A DNA stretch of 33,777 nt from Gammaproteobacteria bacterium. Its GTDB lineage: Bacteria; Pseudomonadota; Gammaproteobacteria; SZUA-152. The notes beneath the pieces were generated by a model that saw only the letters and a program-made list of their open reading frames with translations, made no database searches and was not told where the DNA came from. The stretch spans positions 1-33,777 of the forward strand of contig JAKISS010000031.1 of the NCBI GenBank assembly GCA_021648485.1, given 5' to 3'. The first letter of the stretch is position 1; every line of letters begins with the position of its first letter. The position numbers and the translations under genes were made by a program. Below, in pieces: positions 1-5,612 of this stretch.

Positions 1-399
1 TTTTTTAGCCAGGTATACCCGGCTTTATGTTCAAAAACAGATAGCTGGCCCAGATGCATGCATGAGTGGTTTTTGATCAACATAAGTGTGAGTATACTGT
101 TCTGCCTATTTTATAGGCCGACGACAGACGCTCCCTTTAACACCGTAATGCCTTGTTTTTAGATGAATTCAATGTGTTTTCCCGGAATCTGGTGGCCACA
201 TTGTTTGATTTTGACCTGTTATTGCTTATGTGTTAGCGTCCCTTCTGTGCGTATGGGTTTTTATTGAGGTATGCTGTTTTATTATACAGCTATATGAGGT
301 TCGTAATTATGGTGCTATACAGATTCTGTATAGCACCATAATTAGTGATTCTGTATATTGGACTGTTAGGTTTCTTATGAAGTTATCGAGGCTACATTA
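1..399. other. AT-rich gene-free left edge
   Basis: I see no convincing coding sequence here. The stretch contains a 41-bp perfect palindrome (304-344, listed separately) and a consensus integron R' core GTTAGGT at 365-371 that opens cassette A. No integrase gene and no clear attI or attC upstream core (RYYYAAC) is visible before 365. The junction could therefore be attI, a degenerate attC, or the edge of a cluster without an integrase. Confidence 0.5.
304..344. repeat. 41-bp perfect palindrome
   Basis: Two 20-nt arms (304-323 and 325-344) are exact reverse complements around a single central base at 324. An outer TATACAG / CTGTATA pair lies at about 282-288 and 351-357. It sits just upstream of the R' core GTTAGGT (365-371) and the gene at 400. 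It could be an operator, the stem of a degenerate recombination site, or a fold-back insertion. The sequence does not decide. Confidence 0.8.
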
Positions 400-955
400 A
401 TGGCAATAAAAGAAGAAATAGAAGTAAGCCGAAGTACGAGACACCCAAAAATAGCCGGAAACTTCTTTGAATCGCTTGTTTTATATGTTATGTCAAAAAA
501 TGGGTTTGAATGTGCACTCATAGACCATACTGGCATTGATCTTCTTGCAAAAAACCCACATACAAATGAACTTATGGGAATATCAGTAAAAGGCAGAACT
601 AGAAATAGTGGTGAAAAAGCAGGAAGAGTAAAAATAGACAACTGCAATAGCCATTTTGAAAAGATAAAAGATGCATGTACTTCTTTCGGTGATGCGGTTC
701 CTTACTTAGCGATTGTCACTGATGCTAAAGGAGTAATAACCGGAGTTGTAGTGCCACTGTCACACATAATCGACAATTATCCACCAGGCGGTACAAATCT
801 AAATTGGGGTATGGACTCAAAAAGCTTAAGCATTTACTACGATGATCCAAACATTAAGGTTTTTAATTACTCATCTGGTAACAATAAATGGTGGCAATAA
901 AACCTAACCAGTGTGTCAAGTTGACGCCAAAAAGCGGCGCAACTTACACAGGTCG
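366..955 (+). mobile_element. Integron gene cassette A
   Basis: The unit runs from the cleavage point G^TTAGGT (365/366) to the cleavage point in the next R' core (955/956). It holds one short gene followed directly by an attC site, which is the standard layout of an integron cassette. The attC upstream core ACCTAAC (902-908) is the exact reverse complement of the cassette's own first core GTTAGGT (365-371). That match is expected because the excised circle joins these two ends. No integrase is visible, so mobility would need one elsewhere. Confidence 0.75.
400..900 (+). CDS. PD-(D/E)XK-like hypothetical protein (cassette A)
   Basis: This 166-aa cytoplasmic protein has no name I can assign with confidence. 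Its N-terminal half looks like a minimal PD-(D/E)XK (Holliday-resolvase-like) fold: E24 in an early helix (FFESL), D47 in a GIDLLA strand, then a second strand GISVKGR with K64. The usual acidic residue two before the lysine is replaced by serine (S62), so catalysis is uncertain. Similar proteins occur as hypotheticals with a conserved IDHTGID / GISVKGR core. The gene fills an integron cassette, its stop lying next to the attC core. ATG start at 400. It could be a stand-alone nuclease, a defence component or an inactive relative; the fold is inference from motifs only. Confidence 0.7.
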   Translation: MAIKEEIEVSRSTRHPKIAGNFFESLVLYVMSKNGFECALIDHTGIDLLAKNPHTNELMGISVKGRTRNSGEKAGRVKIDNCNSHFEKIKDACTSFGDAVPYLAIVTDAKGVITGVVVPLSHIIDNYPPGGTNLNWGMDSKSLSIYYDDPNIKVFNYSSGNNKWWQ

Positions 956-961
956 TTATAT
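902..961 (+). repeat. attC integron recombination site of cassette A
   Basis: The R'' core ACCTAAC is at 902-908 and the R' core GTTATAT at 955-961. R' departs from GTTRRRY at one position. Between them, TGTGT-c-AAGTTG-a-CGCC (912-928) pairs with GGCG-CAACTT-ACACA to form the stem, with a short loop AAAAAGC. The two unpaired top-strand bases (C917 and A924) correspond to extrahelical G and T on the bottom strand, the hallmark that integron integrases use to choose the strand. The layout closely resembles attC sites of aadA-type cassettes. Confidence 0.85.
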
Positions 962-1005
962 TTCTCTCCCAACATCATCAAGGATCATTTGCCACTGAGA
1001 AATAT

Positions 1006-1407
1006 ATGGAATATTTTAAACTTATAATATATTTAGTCTGGACGTATTCATTTTTTTCAATATTTGTAAGCCTTAAGCAAGGTTTAATAGAGAGACCTTG
1101 GGTAATTATTACCTGCTCGGCTATTTTTGCAGTATTTCAAGCATATCTATTTCACTATTTTATTGATCCCGGCTTGATATACGACTTTATTCTGTTTTTA
1201 CTTGTTAGCTTGGTGATAAAGTTAGTGATGACAATTAAACTAGCTAAAAAATTAATCGAAATGGATGGAGAAAACGCATACGGTATTAATGAGGATAATT
1301 ATGATCTTGTTATGTATCGGCTTAAGAAAACAAAATATATATCTATTGCTAACATTGTTGTTTTTATTGTCACGTTTTTTATTAGCTATGTCATCATCAC
1401 AAATTAA
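1006..1407 (+). CDS. Small membrane protein (cassette B)
   Basis: This 133-aa, strongly hydrophobic protein probably has four transmembrane helices, at roughly residues 5-22, 30-50, 55-77 and 112-131. A short polar stretch (about 80-110, rich in E, D, N and K) precedes the last helix. I recognise no family and assign no function. The gene begins about 45 bp after the cassette A attC and is in the same orientation, so it is probably the gene of a second cassette. Its AT-rich codon use is like that of its neighbours up to 4400 and unlike the core genes further right. ATG start at 1006; no strong Shine-Dalgarno sequence is visible. Confidence 0.6.
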   Translation: MEYFKLIIYLVWTYSFFSIFVSLKQGLIERPWVIITCSAIFAVFQAYLFHYFIDPGLIYDFILFLLVSLVIKLVMTIKLAKKLIEMDGENAYGINEDNYDLVMYRLKKTKYISIANIVVFIVTFFISYVIITN

Positions 1408-1429
1408 TGTCATGCTTAATAAGTTAAAC
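1379..1429 (+). repeat. Degenerate attC-like hairpin at the end of cassette B
   Basis: TTATTA-GC-t-ATG-t-CAT (1379-1394) pairs with ATG-t-CAT-GC-t-TAATAA (1407-1422), with single-base bulges. It is followed directly by GTTAAAC (1423-1429), which fits the R' consensus GTTRRRY. The gene B stop codon TAA (1405-1407) lies at the inner edge of the hairpin, as is common in cassettes. I found no RYYYAAC R'' core upstream, so this is either a decayed site or a coincidence. Confidence 0.35.
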
Positions 1430-1431
1430 GT

Positions 1432-1482
1432 AGAGGGTGTGAAAATTCAATTTGGCCTCCTTTTAAATTTCACACGTTCTCT
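1432..1482. repeat. Imperfect inverted repeat
   Basis: An AGAG-GTGTGAAAATT-like arm (1432-1447) pairs imperfectly with AAATTTCACAC-TCTCT (1465-1482). It has no run of T after it, so it does not look like an intrinsic terminator. It lies between cassette B and the first 310-bp repeat. Beyond it, 1483-1611 shows nothing recognisable. Confidence 0.4.
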
Positions 1483-1611
1483 AGCATATTATCCATCTAT
1501 TCAATAGGATTTAAAATTCAATGAGCCTAAGCGAATGAAGGGCTATTTTCCAAGGTTTCAGATACAGATTATAGAGGTTCTTGCCAAGGATTATAAAAAA
1601 TAAACGAAAGG

Positions 1612-1921
1612 AAGGGGTCAGGTCTTTCTTTTTGCCTTTTCTCGCATTATATTTTCCTGATGTCAGAAAATATGGAATGTCGATAATATGAAGGTGCTGG
1701 ATGGTGGAAAAGAGTATACAGAGATACCCGGTTCACAACGCCGAAGAAAACCTCTGTCCTTGAAAGAGTATGACGCCAGGGGCGTTACCTGTGATAATTC
1801 AATTATACTCGCGTACGCAAGTGGTGGTTATACGCAAAAAGAAATCGGGGGCGATTTTGGATTACACTACGCCAGAGTTAGCCGTATTGTTAAGGAGGCA
1901 AAAAGAAAGGCCTGACCCCTT
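1612..1921 (+). mobile_element. MITE-like element derived from a RAYT transposase, copy 1
   Basis: This ~310-bp unit is bounded by terminal inverted repeats of 25 nt (1612-1636 and 1897-1921) that match at 24 positions. They begin AAGGGGTCAGG, a motif I know from the surroundings of REP-associated tyrosine transposases in gammaproteobacteria. Inside is only the C-terminal tail of such a transposase. A near-identical direct copy lies at 4089-4404, so the two bracket the restriction-modification operon. It lacks the HUH/tyrosine catalytic domain and is therefore non-autonomous. Confidence 0.75.
1688..1915 (+). pseudogene. C-terminal HTH remnant of a REP-associated tyrosine transposase
   Basis: The 75-aa frame reads like the tail of a long-form RAYT: an IPGSQRRRKPLSL linker, then a helix-turn-helix with GGYTQKEIGG and FGLHYARVSRIVK. 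The Y1 catalytic domain (HUH motif and tyrosine) is absent. The ATG at 1688 has no good ribosome-binding site, and copy 2 has GTG at the same place, so independent expression is doubtful. Its repetition inside a bounded element suggests that this segment was copied as part of the repeat. If expressed it could act as a small DNA-binding protein. Confidence 0.6.
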
Positions 1922-1952
1922 GTGTGCAGCCGAATATCCATAATCGACTTGT

Positions 1953-1978
1953 GACTTAAAGTCCGTAGACCTATAATC
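1953..1978 (+). promoter_or_regulatory. C-boxes (controller-protein operators)
   Basis: GACTTAAAGTC (1953-1963) and GACCTATAATC (1968-1978) are separated by CGTA. This matches the classical paired GACT...AGTC operators that R-M controller proteins bind to activate and later repress their own promoter. The pair lies about 45 bp upstream of the controller start, as in PvuII-like systems. The right half is less symmetric than the left. Confidence 0.75.
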
Positions 1979-1995
1979 AACATTCAGTGATTATC

Positions 1996-2015
1996 CCCCC
2001 TATAGATTCAGGGGG
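1996..2015 (+). promoter_or_regulatory. Hairpin covering the controller ribosome-binding site
   Basis: CCCCCT (1996-2001) can pair with AGGGGG (2010-2015) around an 8-nt loop. The 3' arm is the purine-rich Shine-Dalgarno sequence (GGGGGAAG) of the controller gene starting at 2021. A similar run of G lies at the end of the controller gene just before the endonuclease start (about 2236-2242) and could compete for the same C-tract. This suggests translational control, but it is inference from base pairing only. Confidence 0.45.
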
Positions 2016-2020
2016 AAGAA

Positions 2021-2245
2021 ATGAGAGAAGAAGCTGCGTTAGCCAATTTTGGCAAAAATGTTCAAACTGTTCGTAGTAAACAGAAATTAAGCCAAGAAAA
2101 ACTAGCTGAAGTCTCTGAGCTGGATAGAACATATATTAGCTCTGTTGAGCGTGGTCAGAGAAACATCAGTATTTTGAATATTATCAAAATAGCTGATGCT
2201 TTAGGCGTAACAGCCAGCAGCCTCCTAGAAAATATAGGGGGGTAG
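2021..2245 (+). CDS. R-M controller protein (XRE-family HTH)
   Basis: This 74-aa protein is almost entirely one XRE-type helix-turn-helix domain. It has FGKNVQTVRSKQKLSQEKLAE (helices 1-2), then SELDRTYISSVERGQRN (recognition helix and the conserved ERGxRN turn), then the ALGVTASSLL tail. Size and sequence are typical of the C proteins of type II R-M systems. These delay endonuclease production until the host DNA is methylated. C-boxes upstream and the endonuclease gene 2 bp downstream support this role. It should act as a dimer on the operators at 1953-1978, activating at low level and repressing at high level. Start ATG 2021 follows GGGGGAAG closely. Confidence 0.9.
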   Translation: MREEAALANFGKNVQTVRSKQKLSQEKLAEVSELDRTYISSVERGQRNISILNIIKIADALGVTASSLLENIGG

Positions 2246-2247
2246 TA

Positions 2248-2802
2248 ATGAGTAGCATTGATACAGCATTTCAGTTCTATTCACGACATATTTATGATGA
2301 AGAGAAAATTGAATTATTAGTCCAGCATCATCTTAAAATAGCTGGCTCTGTACCTGCTGTATTATGGGAGCTATTTGGAGCATTGCTCACTGAAAGACCT
2401 GGAACTGGTTCAACTGGTGCAGATCTGCTGGGGTGGGAAATAAAGTCAGCTAAAGAGGGTGGCTCCTATGAGTATCAATATCATTTGAATACTGGAGCAG
2501 TAAAATTGAAAGAAGATTGTGAAGTTAATCATCTATTTTGTAGTTACTCAGAAACCTATAAAGATGTAGTGGTGAGAACGATAAAAGGAGATGATCTGGC
2601 AGAAAAATATTTTAAGGCATGGCAGCCTGATTACTTTAATAATTATGATTCCTCCGTTCCTAAAGAACAGCGTCGTCAGAGGTTCAGAAGAAGTATTTCT
2701 TTTGGTTATGTTGAAACAAATGGCTGCCTCATTATGAAGGTCGAGGATGGAAAGCTAGTCTATCGTGATGACAAAGTTATTCCGAAATTTAATAAGGTTT
2801 AA
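2248..2802 (+). CDS. Type II restriction endonuclease, PD-(D/E)XK type
   Basis: This 184-aa protein has a clear catalytic core: an acidic helix residue E41 (VLWELFG), then STGADLLGWEIKSAKEG with D59, E64 and K66, the D-X4-E-X-K form of the PD-(D/E)XK nuclease motif. The remainder (SYEYQYHLNTG, then a basic KEQRRQRFRRS patch near residue 150) probably supplies DNA recognition and dimer contacts. It is sandwiched between the controller (2-bp gap) and the cytosine methyltransferase (3-bp gap), which makes the restriction role secure. I cannot assign the recognition sequence. ATG 2248 follows the AGGGGGG run at the end of the controller gene. Confidence 0.85.
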   Translation: MSSIDTAFQFYSRHIYDEEKIELLVQHHLKIAGSVPAVLWELFGALLTERPGTGSTGADLLGWEIKSAKEGGSYEYQYHLNTGAVKLKEDCEVNHLFCSYSETYKDVVVRTIKGDDLAEKYFKAWQPDYFNNYDSSVPKEQRRQRFRRSISFGYVETNGCLIMKVEDGKLVYRDDKVIPKFNKV

Positions 2803-2805
2803 TTA

Positions 2806-4020
2806 ATGAAAAATTTCGCCGAATTTTTTGCTGGAGTTGGTCTTGTTCATGAAGGTCTTAGAAGCAGCGGGTGGAATTGTGTTTGGGCCAATGATATATC
2901 AAGAGATAAGCAAGAGACATATATTGAAAATTTCGGTGAAGCTGATTTTTGGCTTGGTGATATATGGGATATTACAAAGAACCCAAATATTGTTCCAAGC
3001 GATACTTTTCTTTATACCGCTTCTTTCCCATGTACTGATTTATCAGTTGCTGGCGAACGCGCTGGGCTAGCTGGTGCAGAATCCGGAACGCTGAATGCGT
3101 TAATTGAAATTTTAATAAATAAAAATATTACTAATTCGTTACCAAAAGTAGTAATGCTTGAAAATGTTAGAGGATTTTTAACATCACATAAAGGAAAAGA
3201 TATTGAACAAACAGCTCAGCATTTTACCGATCTTGGGTATTATATTGACATAATAGAGCTTGATGCGATTGATTTTTCCGCGCAAAGTAGACCCCGTGTA
3301 TTCATGATTGCAGTTGAAGAAAGTTTAGCTAAGAAGACGATGAAAATTAAAAATGGCATCCAATTATTTGATGACTGGTGGTCATACTTTGAAAGGCATC
3401 CATATTTGCGATCTGAGAAGGTGAAAAATATCATTCTAAAGAATGAAACATTAAACTGGGCGCTTTTTGACATTAATTTACCGGAAAAAACAACCATCAG
3501 GTTAGCCGACATAATTGAAGTAGATATCCCTGACAATTCAACATTATGGTGGAACGAGGATCGCCGAAGTCACATATTTAGCCAAATGAGTGAGGGGCAT
3601 AAGAATTATTTAAAAGAGATGGTAGAGCGCAATAGTTACTCTTATGGCACTGTATATCGGAGAACGAGAAAAGGAAAGCCAATGGCTGAATTGCGTACGG
3701 ATGGTTTTGCAGGTTGCTTGCGAACTCCGAGAGGAGGCTCTAGTAAGCAAATTGTCATTAAGGCAGGCAAAGGCCAATGGAAGGTAAGGTTGTTGACGCC
3801 CAGAGAGTATGCTCGATTACAAGGCGTAAGAGACAGCTTTAAATTGCCAACAAATGCAAACAAAGGCTATTTTGCCATGGGTGATGCCGTATGCGTTCCA
3901 GTGATTGAGTACATTTCAAAAAACATCCTTGATCATCTATATAACGAAGATAATGGATCTAACAATAACATCCACTCGGATAATATAAAGCTACGCTCTG
4001 TAGCTTTATATTGCCGGTGA
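2806..4020 (+). CDS. DNA cytosine-C5 methyltransferase of the R-M system
   Basis: This 404-aa enzyme transfers a methyl group from S-adenosylmethionine to C5 of cytosine in the R-M target. Conserved motifs appear in order: I, FAGVG at 8-12; IV, FPCTDLS with nucleophile C76; VI, ENV at 119-121; VIII, QSRPR at 160-164; IX, RLLTPREYARLQG; X, GDAVCVPV. The variable target-recognition region lies between VIII and IX. The last ~25 residues (NGSNNNIHSDNIKLRSVALYCR) are encoded by the attC-like site 3957-4028 and look like read-through rather than enzyme sequence. The gene is third in the C-R-M operon, an unusual place for the protective activity unless it has its own promoter. Confidence 0.95.
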   Translation: MKNFAEFFAGVGLVHEGLRSSGWNCVWANDISRDKQETYIENFGEADFWLGDIWDITKNPNIVPSDTFLYTASFPCTDLSVAGERAGLAGAESGTLNALIEILINKNITNSLPKVVMLENVRGFLTSHKGKDIEQTAQHFTDLGYYIDIIELDAIDFSAQSRPRVFMIAVEESLAKKTMKIKNGIQLFDDWWSYFERHPYLRSEKVKNIILKNETLNWALFDINLPEKTTIRLADIIEVDIPDNSTLWWNEDRRSHIFSQMSEGHKNYLKEMVERNSYSYGTVYRRTRKGKPMAELRTDGFAGCLRTPRGGSSKQIVIKAGKGQWKVRLLTPREYARLQGVRDSFKLPTNANKGYFAMGDAVCVPVIEYISKNILDHLYNEDNGSNNNIHSDNIKLRSVALYCR

Positions 4021-4028
4021 TGTTAAGC
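3957..4028 (+). repeat. attC-like site overlapping the methyltransferase 3' end
   Basis: The R'' core ATCTAAC (3957-3963) and R' core GTTAAGC (4022-4028) both match the RYYYAAC and GTTRRRY consensus. Between them, ATC-c-AC-t-CGG (3970-3979) pairs with CCG-GT-GAT (4014-4021), with two unpaired top-strand bases (C3973 and T3976). A perfect 13-bp stem follows (3982-3994 with 4000-4012, loop GCTCT). The bulges on one arm are typical of attC. The spacer next to R' is shorter than usual. The methyltransferase stop (4018-4020) lies inside the site. Confidence 0.7.
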
Positions 4029-4042
4029 GTGTGTGTCGGGCA

Positions 4043-4078
4043 TGGCACAAAACTAGAGAGGTGCAAGTCCTCTTGCCA
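4043..4078 (+). other. Small structured element of unknown nature
   Basis: TGGCA (4043-4047) can pair with TGCCA (4074-4078), enclosing a hairpin AGAGG-TGCAAGT-CCTCT (4057-4073) with a 7-nt loop. The inner hairpin resembles a tRNA T-arm, but no complete cloverleaf can be drawn. It lies just outside the attC-like site and could be a scrap of a structured RNA element such as a group II intron end. That is a guess. Confidence 0.25.
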
Positions 4079-4088
4079 GGAGTAGAGT

Positions 4089-4404
4089 AAGGGGTCAGGT
4101 CTTTCTTTTTGCCTTTTCTCGCATTATATTTTCCTGATGTCAGAAAATATGGAATGTCGATAATGTGAAGGTGCTGGATGGTGGAAAAGAGCATACAGAG
4201 ATACCCGGTTCACAACGCCGAAGAAAACCTCTGTCCTTGAAAGAGTATGACGCCAGGGGCGTTACCTGTGATAATTCGATTATACTCGCGTACGCAAGTG
4301 GTGGTTATACGCAAAAAGAAATCGGGGGCTATTTTGGATTACACTACGCCTGAGTTAGCCGTATTGTTAAGAAGGCAAAACGCAAGACCTGCCCCCCCTG
4401 ACCC
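4089..4404 (+). mobile_element. MITE-like RAYT-derived element, copy 2
   Basis: This is a direct copy of 1612-1921, nearly identical through the interior. Its left end (4089-4113) is exactly that of copy 1. Its right end has diverged: GGCAAAACGCAAGACCTG, then a run of C, then CTGACCC (4374-4404), so the terminal repeat is interrupted. Together with copy 1 it brackets the R-M operon and offers about 300 bp of homology for deletion or circular excision of that block. Confidence 0.7.
4165..4353 (+). pseudogene. Truncated RAYT HTH remnant, copy 2
   Basis: Same frame as 1688-1915, but it begins with GTG and is cut by a TGA (4351-4353) where copy 1 has AGA. It therefore lacks the recognition-helix residues RVSRIVK. 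It reads GGYFGLHYA where copy 1 has GGDFGLHYA; the tyrosine is the commoner residue in this family, so neither copy is fully ancestral. No function is expected. Confidence 0.65.
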
Positions 4405-4432
4405 ACGACTAAGGAAATGAGTGTAAATAATA

Positions 4433-5371
4433 ATGGCTAAATATACGCAATTACAACGACATGACATCGAGAGGATAGCTAAAAACTATAATCTTACTGT
4501 CACTGAATTTGAATCTATTGAAGGTGGTGCCGGTAACTCCAGTTATTTGCTGTATACCGGGCATTGCAAATACGTATTAACCGTTTGTGATGATAAGGCA
4601 TTGCCGGATGCTATTAGAATGGGTCAGTTGCTGTTATGGCTGGAACAATACAACTTTCCGGCCACACGTCTACTGCCGTCGGTTAGCGGTGATATTGTTA
4701 TTGTGTACATGGATAAACCTGTCATGTTGAAAGTGTACATTGAAGGGCAGGTGAATGAAAACCTGGATGATGTGATGTTATTTCAAACAGGCGCAGAAAT
4801 GGCCAAATTACATCAGATACCGGCACCTGATTATTTGCCGGAAAAACATGCTTATGGGTTGCAGACGTTCTCAAATATTATTACGGGCAGTATCAATACT
4901 GAATATGAATCCTGGTTGGCAAAACAGCTTGATCATATAAAACAAAATATTCCACTTGATTTGCCCTGCGGCTTGATTCATGGCGACGTATTTTTTGATA
5001 ATGTATTATTTGAAGGGGATAAATTTAAGGCGATTATCGATTTTGAAGAAGCCTGTCATTATTACAAAGGGTTTGACCTGGGGATGGGGATTACAGGGAT
5101 GTGTGTAACAGATACGACTGTAGCACTTGATAAAGTACGTGCCCTGGTGAGTGGATACCAGAAAATCCGAATACTGGGGCAGGCAGAACGAGAATCCTTG
5201 CAACTATTTATCCACTATGCCGCAACAGCAACCTCCTGCTGGCGGTTTTGGAAATATCACATTGACACTCCTAGTGCGGATAAGGCTGATAAGCATCGAC
5301 ATATGATGCAAATTGCAGAGGGGATCAGCAGCATCCCGAAAGCAACATTTCAGGATGCGGTTTTTTCTTAG
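4433..5371 (+). CDS. thrB: Homoserine kinase, APH-fold type
   Basis: This 312-aa protein belongs to the aminoglycoside-phosphotransferase-like kinases, closest in length and motifs to the Pseudomonas-type homoserine kinase (about 316 aa). That enzyme phosphorylates L-homoserine on the threonine pathway. Visible elements are an N-terminal nucleotide-binding lobe with GGAGNSSYLLYTG (31-43), then the catalytic loop LIHGDVFFDNVLF (about 182-194) with the Brenner HGDxxxxN pattern, and the metal-binding IDFEEA. A C-terminal helical region follows. It is monocistronic, with two hairpins after its stop. The threonine-pathway assignment is by family; other small-molecule kinases share the fold, so the substrate is less certain than the fold. 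Confidence 0.8.
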   Translation: MAKYTQLQRHDIERIAKNYNLTVTEFESIEGGAGNSSYLLYTGHCKYVLTVCDDKALPDAIRMGQLLLWLEQYNFPATRLLPSVSGDIVIVYMDKPVMLKVYIEGQVNENLDDVMLFQTGAEMAKLHQIPAPDYLPEKHAYGLQTFSNIITGSINTEYESWLAKQLDHIKQNIPLDLPCGLIHGDVFFDNVLFEGDKFKAIIDFEEACHYYKGFDLGMGITGMCVTDTTVALDKVRALVSGYQKIRILGQAERESLQLFIHYAATATSCWRFWKYHIDTPSADKADKHRHMMQIAEGISSIPKATFQDAVFS

Positions 5372-5426
5372 TACATTCGGGATAAAAAGAAAGTCCAACA
5401 AATTAACTTCGATATGAAACCCCTGG

Positions 5427-5482
5427 ACACCGGCCTTCGCCGGTGTGACGTTAATACCCCGTCAGCTTGCTGCGGGGTTGTT
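5427..5482 (+). terminator. Paired hairpins and terminator after the kinase gene
   Basis: The first hairpin is ACACCGGC-CTTC-GCCGGTGT (5427-5446), a perfect 8-bp stem. The second is ACCCCG-t-CAG-CTTG-CTG-CGGGGT (5456-5478), followed by TGTTTATT, and looks like an intrinsic terminator. A similar CGCAG-CTTG-CTGCG hairpin occurs at 29644-29657 just ahead of an IS200/IS605 remnant. The pair could therefore also be REP-type or IS-end sequence. The rest of 5372-5612 shows nothing clear. Confidence 0.55.
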
Positions 5483-5612
5483 TATTCCAAAAATACTGCG
5501 CTGGCCCTGTAATGGGCCATCCCTTCAGGATCACGCCATCTGAGTCGATATAGTTGTAGTAAGGCTGCCGCTTCCTGCTCGCGGTGGTTCGCAACACAAC
5601 GAGGTACGGCGG

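Noticed and set aside
1432-1482. Second attC after cassette B
   Set aside because: The inverted repeat has no R'' or R' cores in the right place relative to its stem. The better candidate is the hairpin at 1379-1422 followed by GTTAAAC.
1265-1507. 80-aa plus-strand frame overlapping the cassette B gene
   Set aside because: Overlaps the cassette B gene in another frame and shows no domain or ribosome-binding site.
4056-4080. tRNA gene suggested by a T-arm-like hairpin
   Set aside because: No D-arm, anticodon arm or matching acceptor stem can be drawn around it.
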